Shown here piece after piece: positions 48,401 through 60,621 of a stretch of 64,000 nt of DNA. The translations under genes and the position numbers were made by a program. Position 1 is the first letter of the stretch. The number at the start of each line of letters is the position of its first letter. Source of the stretch: Mytilus edulis (taxonomy: Eukaryota; Mollusca; Bivalvia; Mytilida; Mytilidae); NCBI RefSeq assembly GCF_963676685.1, contig NC_092347.1, forward strand, positions 90,336,592 through 90,400,591, read 5' to 3'. The notes under the pieces are model-generated. The model saw only the letters and a list, made by a program, of their open reading frames with translations, searched no databases and was not told the DNA's origin.

Positions 48401-51400
48401 TCTACCAACAAAACAGCACTATAACTAGACACAACAAAGAATAACAAGAGCAGCTTATCTACCAACAAAACAGCACTATATAACTAAACACAACAAAGAA
48501 TAACAAGAGCAGCTTATCTACCAACAAAACAGCACTATATAACTAAACACAACAAAGAATAACAAGACCAGCTTATCTACCAACAAAACAGCACTATATA
48601 ACTAAACACAACAAAGAATAACAAGAGCAGCTTATCTACCAACAAAACAGCACTATATAACTAGACACAACAAAGAATAACGAGAGCAGCTTATCTACCA
48701 ACAAAACAGCACTATATAACTAAACACAACAAAGAATAACGAGAGCAGCTTATCTACCAACAAAACAGCACTATATAACTAAACACAACAAAGAATAACG
48801 AGAGCAGCTTATCTACCAACAAAACAGCACTATATAACTAGACACAACAAAGAATAACGAGAGCAGCTTATCTACCAACAAAACAGCACTATATAACTAA
48901 ACACAACAAAGAATAACGAGAGCAGCTTATCTACCAACAAAACAGCACTATATAACTAGACATAACAAAGAATAACGAGAGCAGCTTATCTACCAACAAA
49001 ACAGCACTATATAACTAGACACAACAAAGAATAACGAGAACAGCTTATCTACCAACAAAACAGCACTATATAACTAGACACAACAAAGAATAACGAGAGC
49101 AGCTTATCTACCAACAAAACAGCACTATATAACTAGACATAACAAAGAATAACAAGAGCAGCTTATCTACCAACAAAACAGCACTATATAACTAAACACA
49201 ACAAAGAATAACGAGAGCAGCTTATCTACCAACAAAACAGCACTATATAACTAGACATAACAAAGAATAACGAGAGCAGCTTATCTACCAACAAAACAGC
49301 ACTATATAACTAGACACAACAAAGAATAACGAGAACAGCTTATCTACCAACAAAACAGCACTATATAACTAGACACAACAAAGAATAACAAGAGCAGCTT
49401 ATCTACCAACAAAACAGCACTATATAACTAAACACAACAAAGAATAACGAGAGCAGCTTATCTACCAACAAAACAGCAATATATAACTAAACATAACAAA
49501 GAATAACAAGAGCAGCTTATCTACCAACAAAACAGCACTATATAACTAGACACAACAACGAATAACGAGAGCAGCTTATCTACCAACAAAACAGCAATAT
49601 ATAACTAGACACAACAAAGAATAACAAGAGCAGCTTATCTACCAACAAAACAGCACTATATAACTAGACACAACAAAGAATAACAAGAGCAGCTTATCTA
49701 CCAACAAAACAGCACTATATAACTAAAAATAACAAAGAATAACGAGAGCAGCTTATCTACCAACAAAACAGCACTATATAACTAGACACAACAAAGAATA
49801 ACGAGAGCAGCTTATCTACCAACAAAACCGCACTATATAACTAGACACAACAAAGAATAACGAGAGCAGCTTATCTACCAACAAAACAGCACTATATAAC
49901 TAGACACAACAAAGAATAACGAGAGCAGCTTATCTACCAACAAAACAGCACTATATAACTAGACACAACAAAGAATAACAAGAGCAGCTTATCTACCAAC
50001 AAAACCGCACTATATAACTAGACACAACAAAGAATAACGAGAGCAGCTTATCTACCAACAAAACAGCACTATATAACTAGACACAACAAAGAATAACGAG
50101 AGCAGCTTATCTACCAACAAAACAGCACTATATAACTAAACACAATAAAGAATAACGAGAGCAGCTTATCTACCAACAAAACAGCACTATATAACTAGAC
50201 ACAACAAAGAATAACAAGAGCAGCTTATCTACCAACAAAACAGCACTATATAACTAGACACAACAAAGAATAACGAGAGCAGCTTATCTACCAACAAAAC
50301 AGCACTATATAACTAGACACAACAAAGAATAACGAGAGCAGCTTATCTACCAACAAAACAGCACTATCATAACTAAACACAACAAAGAATAACAAGAGCA
50401 GCTTATCTACCAACAAAACAGCACTATATAACTAGACACAACAAAGAATAACGAGAGCAGCTTATCTACCAACAAAACAGCACTATATAACTAGACACAA
50501 CAAAGAATAACGAGAGCAGCTTATCTACCAACAAAACCGCACTATATAACTAGACACAACAAAGAATAACGAGAGCAGCTTATCTACCAACAAAACAGCA
50601 CTATATAACTAGACACAACAAAGAATAACGAGAGCAGCTTATCTACCAACAAAACAGCACTATATAACTAAACACAATAAAGAAAAACGAGAGCAGCTTA
50701 TCTACCAACAAAACAGCACTATATAACTAAACACAACAAAGAATAACGAGAGCAGCTTATCTACCAACAAAACAGCACTATCATAACTAAACACAACAAA
50801 GAATAACGAGAGCAGCTTATCTACCAACAAAACAGCACTATAACTAGACACAACAAAGAATAACGAGAACAGCTTATCTACCAACAAAACAGCAATATAA
50901 CTAAACACAACAAAGAATAACGAGAGCAGCTTATCTACCAACAAAACAGCACTATCATAACTAAACACAACAAAGAATAACGAGAGCAGCTTATCTACCA
51001 ACAAAACAGCACTATATAACTAGACACAACAAAGAATAACGAGAACAGCTTATCTACCAACAAAACAGCACTATATAACTAGACACAACAAAGAATAACG
51101 AGAGCAGCTTATCTACCAACAAAACAGCACTATATAACTAGACATAACAAAGAATAACAAGAGCAGCTTATCTACCAACAAAACAGCACTATATAACTAG
51201 ACACAACAAAGAATAACGAGAGCAGCTTATCTACCAACAAAACAGCACTATATAACTAGACACAACAAAGAATAACAAGAGCAGCTTATCTACCAACAAA
51301 ACCGCACTATATAACTAGACACAACAAAGAATAACAAGAGCAGATTATCTACCAACAAAACAGCACTATATAACTAGACACAACAAAGAATAACAAGAGC

Positions 51401-52295
51401 AGCTTATCTACCAACAAAACAGCAATATATAACTAGACACAACAAAGAATAACGAGAGCAGCTTATCTACCAACAAAACAGCACTATACAACTAAACACA
51501 ATAAAGAATAACGAGAGCAGATTATCTACCAACAAAACAGCAATATATAACTAGACACAACAAAGAATAACGAGAGCAGCTTATCTACCAACAAAACAGC
51601 ACTATACAACTAAACACAATAAAGAATAACGAGAGCAGATTATCTACCAACAAAACAGCAATATATAACTAGACACAACAAAGAATAACAAGAGCAGCTT
51701 ATCTACCAACAAAACAGCACTATACAACTAAACACAGCAAAGAATAACGAGAGCAGCTTATCTACCAACAAAACAGCAATATATAACTAGACACAACAAA
51801 GAATAACGAGAGCAGCTTATCTACCAACAAAACAGCACTATATAACTAGACACAACAAAGAATAACGATAGCAGCTTATCTACCAACAAAACAGCAATAT
51901 AACTAAACACAACAAAGAATAACGAGAGCAGCTTATCTACCAACAAAACAGCACTATATAACTAGACACAACAAAGAATAACGAGAGCAGCTTATCTACC
52001 AACAAAACATCACTATATAACTAAACATAACAAAGAATAACGAGAGCAGCTTATCTACCAACAAAACAGCAATATATAACTAGACACAACAAAGAATGAC
52101 AAGAGCAGCTTATCTACCAACAAAACAGCACTATATAACTAGACACAACAAAGAATAACGAGAGCAGCTTATCTACCAACAAAACATCACTATATAACTA
52201 AACATAACAAAGAATAACGAGAGCAGCTTATCTACCAACAAAACAGCAATATATAACTAGACACAACAAAGAATAACGAGAGCAGCTTATCTACA
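45491..52295. repeat. 59-bp minisatellite, about 115 copies
   Basis: The unit is CTATATAACTAGACACAACA, AAGAATAACGAGAGCAGCTT, ATCTACCAACAAAACAGCA in order (59 bp). Variable positions are AGACAC/AAACAC/AAACAT, AACGAG/AACAAG and CACTAT/CAATAT, with some units shortened (CTATAACT) or lengthened (CTATCATAACT). The first two or three units (45491-45600) are strongly diverged. The array ends abruptly at CTTATCTAC near 52290. The period is not a multiple of three; minus-strand frames reading LLVDKLLSLFFVVFS are read-through of the repeat, not genes. Confidence 0.97.
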
Positions 52296-53552
52296 AAGAA
52301 TAATATGAGTGGATTATATATGTTACATTGATTTTGTAAAATCACTGAAAATATTGCCACAAAATTACTGATTACAAGTTTAAACTTGATACTAGTATTA
52401 GAAATCAACTGTTACACAATTCCCCTGCTTTTCAATTGACACACCTATTTCGTTCATATCGATTCTTTCCAGAACAACATATTCAAAAAAAAAAAAAACC
52501 TTGACCATCACAAATGGAAGTCTTTTTAAACTGCTTGTCGAACAGATATGAATTGTCAACTGATACAGCGGATTGTCTAAAAAACAGGGAGTCAGTGGAT
52601 TCAGGCTGGTTTCAAGTGTATGACCCTAACAAAATGGCTTGTTTGATAACAAGACTGGTCCGTCTTAAAAGTTTTCAAGACATACATAGAATTTGATATC
52701 TTAATCTGATGAATACATTTTTTTTGTCTAGTTTTTATAACATCGTCACATTGAAAAACGTCATACCTACACTGATTAAACAAATATTTACATTTGATCT
52801 GTCTTTAAAGTCTGCAAATTAACAACACAAATCTTATTTGCTATTATCAGACCCATATTGTATTATATGTCTCTGCTATTATATACCAGTTTTCATGTCA
52901 CAATAAGATGATCTAGTCCTGATGTGCATTTAACTTTTGCCACTGAATCACATAGCCTAAACGAATCAATGTCTTACTCTTTCTAGACATGTTTTCTCCT
53001 CTCATAAAGGCAATCACTGCAATGTAGTGTCTTTATAGTTGATAAAAAATTTAATATAATAGGTTTACACGCCTCAATTATTAGAATTAGATTTTGTAAG
53101 TTAACTTGGTCTTGATAGACGTATGTGTCTAAGCGATTTTTGGGGAAAGACGGCTTCAAGCCGTCAATTCCCTATGTGGTTGACCAGAGTGACATCCCCT
53201 CACGTCATTCATTTTGTTTTTATAGTGTGGAAAATCCACCAACAAATCTTACCGAGATTGATGAGAAGGAGACACACAAATGAATAGATTGACTTTAAAA
53301 ACTTTTTAACACATTTCCCTTCTGTTTCTCGCGAAATTATCGTATCTTGGTCTCTCCTTTACACTATTTACGTTTCTTTTACAATCCTGAAAAATCAGTA
53401 TGACGAGATATTCTAAATATATCCAACCTACATTATATTTTATAGCGACGTCATTGTTGGAATGCTACACTAAGCAGAAGCAGGGACATCCTTCACTGGT
53501 TAGTTAAATCATTCTCAGAGTTCGTGCACTAATTAAAAATTGGTATTTGTTA
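52296..53552. other. No recognised gene
   Basis: AT-rich unique-looking DNA. A short GACGGCTTCAAGCCGTC palindrome lies at 53150-53166. A 60-codon frame at 52514-52696 is not recognised. Confidence 0.45.
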
Positions 53553-55205
53553 CAGTGAGTTGCTTATAGGTGTTACTGTAAAACTTTACCTATAGCTCAA
53601 GCTGTTTTTAAAATTGACAACACAATAGGGACACTTAAATTGACCAGTTACAGTTTAAATTTTCAGATGGATATGTTGTTCATTTCTTCACATGTCCCTT
53701 CAAGATTCTCATTTTGGATTATTATTTGCAATGTTTGAAATCTTTTGGTGTCATTGTGCATACAATATTGGATTTATTTTATTTGAATTCACTTCTTAGA
53801 TTTTTTATAGCAATTTTGCTTCTTAAAATGTGATGTGTTTTTTTCAAGATTTTATTGTCATGAAGGACATCAAGGAGGAAATAATTCATTCAAACTGTTT
53901 TTTGGGGCTTACATATGATGTTGTACATGTAAAATTCGAAAATAAGTTTGGAGTATACCTTGCTGTGTTTTTTCTTTGAAATCTATTATAATATTAGTGG
54001 GACTTTTGTGCATAAAATGCTGTGTTTGCTCAAGGAAATTCAAATTTTCATACGATGGGATTTAGTTATGTTAAAGATTAAAAAATTTCAAAACTGGAAT
54101 TCAAGTAGGAGATATAGTGTGAGTTCATCCAACATGTTTCTGTGGCTTTAAATGTGATTTTAAAAACATTCATTATTAATTTGGGATCGGATCTATTACA
54201 AACTTAAGATGATTTACCATTTAAATGGGATCTTGGAAATGAAATAAAATGTTGAATTAATGCAGTGGATATAGTCTAATCTAGTGATAAAGTGAAAAAT
54301 GAAAGTAAAATATTCTAAAATATTCCTAACGTGGGGAAATGTTTTAAGTGAATGTGAAATTGGAAATAGTCATTATAAAATTCTGGATCAAATATTGTTT
54401 GATTTGGAAATTTATAATAGGAAATGAAATAAAATGTTTACTGTGGATATAGAAGAATCAAGTGATATATAGTAAAAATATAAATAAAATATTACAAAAT
54501 ATTTGTAAAGTGAGGATAACTATTTGGAATATAGTAATGGAAATGATAAAAAAAAATTACAAGATTCTGAATTATTTATAGATTCTGCACCTGTTAAATT
54601 AGGATGTATATCATGGGAAGTTAATCAGAATTTATACTATGGATTTAGAAAAAAATCTAGTGAAGTAGTGAAAAATGAATAAAATTGGGAATTATTTAAA
54701 AACTTTGGAATTCTGGATGAGATGTCAAATATCAGTGTAAAAAAATAAAAGAAATTGTTAATTCAAATATGATTTTGATGTTTCATAAAGTGAGTGAAAT
54801 ATTACGACTGGATTATTTAGGGTATTTTAAAACACTGCTAGTAGTGGCTATGCAAACATTAAGATGAAATGTAGTGCATTTTAGGCCATGCAATTTTAAA
54901 TAAACTGCAAGAAAATAACATATATGATATAGTCATTCTTGTTTGGCTTGATAACTCCTAATTTTTTGAATGACAGTAAAATAAAAATCTCTCAATAGAA
55001 TAATCCTAGGTAAGAAAAAGTTCAGGAAAAAAGCATGCTGAAACTTTGGGTTAGGTGAATAAAATTTTTTACAGGTAGCATCAAGGTAGATTTAAATCTA
55101 ACAATACCAACTGGTCAATTTAAATGTCCCTATTGTGTTGTCAATTTTAAAAACAGGTTGAGCTATAGGTAAAGTTTTACAGTAACACCTATAAGCAACT
55201 CACTG
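53553..55205. mobile_element. Tc1/mariner-like element with ~95-bp TIRs, no transposase
   Basis: The left end reads TA|CAGTGAGTTGCTTATAGG and the right end CCTATAAGCAACTCACTG|TA. The arms (53551-53647 and 55111-55207) match in inverse over 97 bp with about two differences. CAGT termini flanked by TA fit the Tc1/mariner target rule. The 1.65-kb length is close to an autonomous element, but the interior is AT-rich and made of degenerate direct repeats (GGAAATGAAATAAAATG near 54237 and 54419). It lacks a transposase frame, so it is a non-autonomous derivative. Arm identity suggests fairly recent movement. Confidence 0.85.
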
Positions 55206-55207
55206 TA

Positions 55208-56454
55208 AATTTAAACATAATTATGTTTGCTGTAGATGGTTCAAACATCAACATGCAATACTTGAATTTGTAGGTCAACAATTTTCAAAGTAAACATAGG
55301 CCGTGGTGATACATGAAAATGGTGAGAGAACTTTTTTTTTCTTCATTTTTTCTGTAAAATTCTGTTTTGAGAATCTTCCTCCAATTCAGGAGCATCTCAA
55401 TTGATGAGTAATTATCTACTAAAATAAAAGTTAATGTATCTGAACACTTAAAATGTGACATTTAGTATATGATAAGTAGTCTTCCATTAAAACTAAATTT
55501 TGTGTACCAACATAATCATTATAATGGTAAAAATAAATAAATAAATTAAAAATGTTGCATTTTGTAGTTTAAACCTATTTATTCAGGAAATTTACCAATA
55601 TTTCAAAATGTAGGATCTGGAAACAAGCTTCACACAGTTTACATCAATCATATTGTTTTTTATTAGTTTTTTATATTGTTTTATGAGAGTTGTAACTGGG
55701 AACTTAATCAATGGAAATTTAAAACTGAATAGATTTTTCAATCCTATATAACTTTCTTAATAAAAGAAATAAAAATCTTAGAGTACTGTCACAAAAAAAA
55801 AAAGGAAAATGGCCCTAGCCTGCAGTTCAGTGGTACACAATTAAGATTTCAAAAAATATTGTAGTTTTTGTTAAATGACAGAATTCAGTTGAATCTTAGA
55901 TAATTAGCTATCAACTTTTATCGAATGTTTCGATTTAGAATATGCAGATCTCTTCCATTGGTCCAAATTGAATCATAAACTAAGGAAACGAAATTACATT
56001 AAACAACAATTGATTTCAATATCGTCAACCTTTCTACATGTTCTAGCTTTTTTATTCGTTATATGAAGAATATCAAAAGATACCCAAAAAAAAAAAAATA
56101 GCAACAAGTGCCGTCTTTCCCCTCAGAGCTATTCAGTTCTTTGATTTTACAGTGTGGCAGTTGTTTGATCGGAAGTATCAGTGTTAGGATTAGAGTATAA
56201 GCAGAGACCTGTACATGTCTCTGGTATTAGAAGCCCGGGTAAAGTTGCACGCGTACCATTGAAATTATCAAAAATAAGCTAAAGACAAGGATTTGTTTAG
56301 TAAATAATCTATACAAAGAAGAACTATACAAATCAGTGCTTTAAAAATAATAATATGGGATAACTGATTAATTAAAAAAGGAAAGGGTAGATATCTTAAA
56401 ATATCTCGAGACAAAAGAACATGACTAACTAATATATGTTAAGGCTTAAGCCTT
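55208..56454. other. No recognised gene
   Basis: AT-rich, with poly-A runs near 55793 and 56089. Nothing recognised. Confidence 0.4.
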
Positions 56455-56474
56455 TTCTACTTCAGGAATAGATT

Positions 56475-56650
56475 ACCTCAGCTGTATTTGGCAAAAATTT
56501 AGGAATTTTGGTCCTCAATGCTCTTCAACTTTGTACCTTATTTGGCCTTTATAACTTTTTTTGGATTCGAGCGTCACTGGTGAGTCTTATGTAGACGAAA
56601 CGCGCATCTGGCGTAAATACAAAATTTAATCCTGGTATCTATGATGAGTT
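56475..56650 (-). repeat. Interspersed repeat, family C
   Basis: AGCTGTATTTGGCAAAAATT, GGATTCGAGCGTCACTGGTG and ATGTAGACGAAACGCGCATC, ending at GGTATCTATGATGAGTTTAT. It is the reverse complement of 19869-20042. Confidence 0.8.
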
Positions 56651-56926
56651 TATTTAAAACCCTTAGAAGATGAAAACCACTTTCTCCTCTATTGTCAAAT
56701 TAATAATAAATAACGTATAAAACTTGTAATGACATCGCAATAGATAATCCTGTATTTCCAATTCTGTCTGATACTGAAAAAATAGTAGTCCTGCAAAATT
56801 ATTCGAATATAAACCAAGCGGAAAAAAAAAACAGGTTCCTTTATGAACAGTCTTTAGAGCTGAGGACAGAGGATTCTTAGTTATTTTGCTTGTATATATA
56901 TATATGTGTGTGTGTATTTATATACA

Positions 56927-57051
56927 CCTATTGACTGGGTGTGAGGGTACTAGTAAGTTTGTTGTTCCCGAGATAACAACTATTGCTCGAGGCGAAGCCG
57001 TGTATGCGAAGGGACAACAAACCTGCTATTACCCGCACAATCAGTCATTAG
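56927..57051. mobile_element. Imperfect palindromic MITE, about 125 bp
   Basis: The left arm CTATTGACTGGGTGTGAGGG...GTTTGTTGTTCCC is an imperfect inverse of the right arm GGGACAACAAAC...CCCGCACAATCAGTCATTAG. It is preceded by a TA/TG microsatellite (56893-56916). Confidence 0.7.
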
Positions 57052-57729
57052 GCGTTTTATTATACTGAACAACCCAATTATTAAGTGTTTCCGAAAGTCT
57101 TCGTATATCATCTGAAAGAAAAGAAAAACGTCACATTACACAAGACGAACTTTACATTATTTTTCATATTTCATGTTGTATTAATAGATATTTCATTTAC
57201 TGCAATCAAGACTGGGAAAACTTGTGTTAAAATTTCCAAGCATGATAAAATAAATTCTAGCTAAAGTACACCAACTGCAAATTCAACGACAGATCCATAT
57301 TATAAATTTAGTACTATATTTTAGATCCTTAAACATGCGTCCATAAGATTTTCTTTCTCTTTTATAAATTGCTTCTTGTAAGTGATATTTAATTTGAATT
57401 TGTGATATAGACACATGCAGACTATACCGTTTATGATATAAGTGTTTGATGTTGTCAAGCGAACAAACCCATGCCGCGGTATGAATAGTTAATGACATCA
57501 TTATTGTGTATTAAAAAGTGCGGGAAATATGATTATATAGTTTTTGAAACTATTGACTGGCAAATAGTCTGTGGAATGAAATAGCACATATATTTCATTC
57601 TTTCTTGTATAGAAAAATGATAGTAAGGTATAATAAAATCAGTTATTTTTTGTTGTTGTTATTTTTTGTTTTATGTCACAAGTAGCATTTTACTCGTAGG
57701 ATCCTACTTATATGACAATTAAAGAATGA
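57052..57729. other. No recognised feature
   Basis: AT-rich. A minus-strand frame at 57283-57501 has no recognisable domain. Confidence 0.4.
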
Positions 57730-58084
57730 CAGTGGCTATTTTGCCGGCTGCAGCAACATATCCTCCTAGGCGCTATTTTGCCGGTTCTGGCAAAATAGCG
57801 ATTTATATCGAGGTTTGCTATTTTGCCGTTCTTAATTAAGATTGAAATAGATCGAAGTATAGAAATTAATAATAGAAAAAAATATAGAAATATACACTTA
57901 AAAAAAAATGCCTATACAACTATGTACGGAAGCCGGTTAGACATTTATACAAAACGTGCATATCATTGTAAAATTGATATTCATTACAGTCTCTAAAACA
58001 TGTCTTTTTTAAACATTTTTAAAAAGTAAAATATGAAAATTGATACTAGTTCTTTTTTTTTCTCTTTAATAGGAGGTATACAAA

Positions 58085-58235
58085 CGATTCTTTAAAAAAA
58101 TCTATATAATACACATAAGCAAAAAAATATATATAATACACATAAGCAAAAAAATCTATATAATACACACAATAAAAAAATCTATATAATACACTTAAGC
58201 AAACAATCTATATAATATACATAAGCAAAAAATAC
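58085..58235. repeat. ~34-bp tandem array
   Basis: About four to five units of AATCTATATAATACACATAA followed by GCAAAAA. Confidence 0.85.
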
Positions 58236-58463
58236 GAACCCATATATAAAATCGATATCATGCGGTTTAAAACTTTTAATAAAACAAAAAGTAGCACCCA
58301 ACAAACTCAAACTGCTTTACGAGTGTTACAGTGCCTTACTTTTCAGTGGTGATTTTCAAATATTTTTTTTAGTCTGGGCCCAGAAAGGTGTTGCCACTGC
58401 AGACATGAACTGGACGTAACATTTGATTCTTTTGCGTCTGCATCACTTTTGCAAAATTTGCAG

Positions 58464-59036
58464 ATAGGGTGGGGCGCACATATTCGCCGGGGACACAATT
58501 TCGCCGAGGTGTAAAAACTTCAAAAGATGGCTGAAATGGGAGAAATATGCAGTTAAATTGTATTTTTATAATAAATATGATTATTCTTTACACTTAGACA
58601 AAAATGAGGCACTTACCGCAAAGGACAACGACTTACGGCCAATTTCCTGAATGAAAAACAGGATTTCAAAGAAATATTTCTTAGTAATTCTTTGACTGAT
58701 TGCCCTTAATTTCAGTCCTTTACATCTTTGAAATGTCTGCTATTCATCTATAATGCAATTGATTTGATAAATACTGGTTAAAGCTGCAGTTGTTTGGTTT
58801 AAAATAGATGTGGAAAACGGTGAATATGTGTCCCCCATTGACCAAACATTAGGAAATTTCAAACACCCTTCAATTTAACTTTTTAGACAAACACGTTTTC
58901 AAGCTTCAGAATATTTTGCATTTGAAGTTATCTTCATGGAGAAATATCAGTATACTTCATAAACATATATAGACCTGAACATCAACTGTAGAAAACCGCA
59001 TAGAAAGATATGGCGAAAATGAGCACCCCACTCTAT
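58464..59036. mobile_element. Nested TIR element, 573 bp
   Basis: The left end ATAGGGTGGGGCGCACATAT and TCGCC is an imperfect inverse of the right end GGCGAAAATGAGCACCCCAC and TCTAT. It lies wholly inside the 57730-59251 element. Confidence 0.75.
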
Positions 59037-59412
59037 ATACATTTAAGTATTCAACATTTATAGAATGAATGTGTCAATAGCTAGATTTCTATGCGCCTAT
59101 GTATCGTGTGTACAATATTTTTTCATATTATTCCATGATAGTCTTGTTAAAAAGTTGAAATAAGACCGGTAAAATAGCAAAATTCTATATAAATCGCTAT
59201 TTTGCCGGAGCCAGAGCCGGTAAAATAGCATCTAAGTGGCTATAGCCACTGCCTAATGCAATAAAAGTAAAAAGTAATAAAATACAATATGTATTTGTAA
59301 AATTGCTTTTGTAATCATTGGGACAATGTATAAGATTTGAAAGTAACAAGAATTGAGTTTTTCTTTCCATTAATACATCGTATTTTATGTATTAGATATA
59401 ATGTAAGGCGCA

Positions 59413-59592
59413 TCAAGGATTTGTATAGTATTGTATTTCTCACTACAAATCCTTGGGCTCACTGAGATTTTATTATACATACATCATCATGTCAAGGACG
59501 TATCACATACATACGTCCTTGATCATGAAAATCTGATGCGATACAAACTAGGGGAAGATAACTCCATTATTTACATCAACAGTTATCTCCCA
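59413..59592. repeat. Cluster of short hairpins
   Basis: CAAGGATTTGTA pairs with TACAAATCCTTG (59413-59454). TCAAGGACGTAT pairs with TACGTCCTTGA (59492-59523). GGGGAAGATAACT pairs with AGTTATCTCCC (59551-59591). A fourth hairpin, CAAGGATTTG with CAAATCCTTG, lies at about 60154-60182. Confidence 0.75.
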
Positions 59593-60350
59593 TATAATAG
59601 TGGGTGTGAAGGAGGATGACGATTAAAATGGTCTAAATTCAAGTTAAAAGAATGTCCAACTTTATTTCATATCTAACCAGAAATGAAACTGAACGGGGTA
59701 AAGAGGTATGACTGTTTTCTTTATATTCATACGCTTGATTATTTCCTGAAGTCAATGGGAAAATGTAACCTCACCTGAAAAACAGTAACGTATATTTGAT
59801 ATTTGTTTATGTATACGAATATGTTGTCTTCTTTATTGTATGTTAAAAATGTTGTAAATAAATTTGTTTAAATGATACAAATAACACATTGGGTTATAGT
59901 TTTCTCAATGTGTCAATATATATTCAGTTTTCCTGTATACAGTACAGAAGTTCCTCTTGGTCACAAGTTGGTGTCTTGTTGTGCTTTTTCAGTGTACATT
60001 TACATTGTGAATGACATAATATTATTCCATATCCACAATACCATCAGGAACAAATACATACTGATTATTTCCTCCAATGGAAATACTATTCCTGAATTTG
60101 ATTATATTTGGAACAATACCAACAAACAGACTAAGAAATGTGCCTTTGGTCTGGGCAAGGATTTGTTACTATGCAAATCCTTGATCTGGGCCATACTATA
60201 TTGACATTTTTGTGTGCATATTCATAAAATATCATTTAGTAGATGAGACATTTATTTGATAATTCATTAATATTAGAGCTTGGCATATACTATGTATAAA
60301 ACATACATTTGACAAAATTAATAATTATTTACATATATTTTTTTAATTAT
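59593..60350. other. No recognised gene
   Basis: A 110-codon frame at 59872-60204 has two hydrophobic stretches but runs through the hairpin near 60160 and resembles no protein I know. It is left uncalled. Confidence 0.4.
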
Positions 60351-60449
60351 AGATTATCGTTGGTCATCTCAACGAGATTGATTTTCTCGCTTGAGCTGGT
60401 ACAGCGAAAGTGAGAAAAGCAATCGAGTTGAGATGACCAATGATAATCT
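60351..60449. mobile_element. 99-bp near-perfect palindrome
   Basis: AGATTATCGTTGGTCATCTC...TTTTCTCGCTT is inverted as AAGTGAGAAAAG...GAGATGACCAATGATAATCT. Parts of the arm recur downstream (CAAGCGAGAA near 60552), and TTATCGCTATTTTA (60452) is inverted at AAAATAGCGATAA (60608). A larger MITE to about 60621 is therefore likely. Confidence 0.8.
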
Positions 60450-60621
60450 GTTTATCGCTATTTTACCTATGAGGACGTTGTCAATTTCATGTCAATTTCG
60501 TTAGCAACGCCACGTGGCCTCCTTAGTTTCTAGCGATAATTTTTCCATCTCAAGCGAGAAGCATGATATGAAAATTATCACAAAAAAAGATCAAAAGAAA
60601 AATGCACAAAATAGCGATAAT

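Larger units (their letters stand above)
57730..59251. mobile_element. 1.5-kb composite TIR element with GCTATTTTGCCGG motifs
   Basis: The ends CAGTGGCTA and TAGCCACTG are exact inverses. Inside each end is a matching 80-100-bp region carrying CTATTTTGCCGG, CAAAATAGCGATTTATAT and GCTATTTT(G/A)CCG. The CAGTGG terminus recalls hAT elements, but no matching 8-bp target duplication was found, so the class is open. The interior holds a 34-bp tandem array (58085-58235) and a second TIR element (58464-59036), and no transposase frame. Confidence 0.75.

Noticed and set aside
45693..51004. Minus-strand frames reading LLVDKLLSLFFVVFS repeats, resembling membrane proteins
   Set aside because: They are translations of the 59-bp unit. 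The unit is not a multiple of three, frames survive only where length variants restore them, and there is no independent coding signal.
45491..52295. Regular array of ~59-bp units that might be read as a CRISPR array
   Set aside because: Whole units are repeated with no unique spacers, in a eukaryotic intron-bearing context, and no cas genes exist here. It is a minisatellite.
53142..56122. Outer inverted match GGGGAAAGACGGC (53142-53154) against GCCGTCTTTCCCC (56110-56122) around the mariner-like element
   Set aside because: Only 13 bp match and flanking sequence does not extend it. It may be chance, so no larger element is called.
59872..60204. 110-codon frame with hydrophobic segments
   Set aside because: Includes a hairpin repeat at its 3' end and has no known domain. 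Length alone is not evidence in AT-rich DNA.
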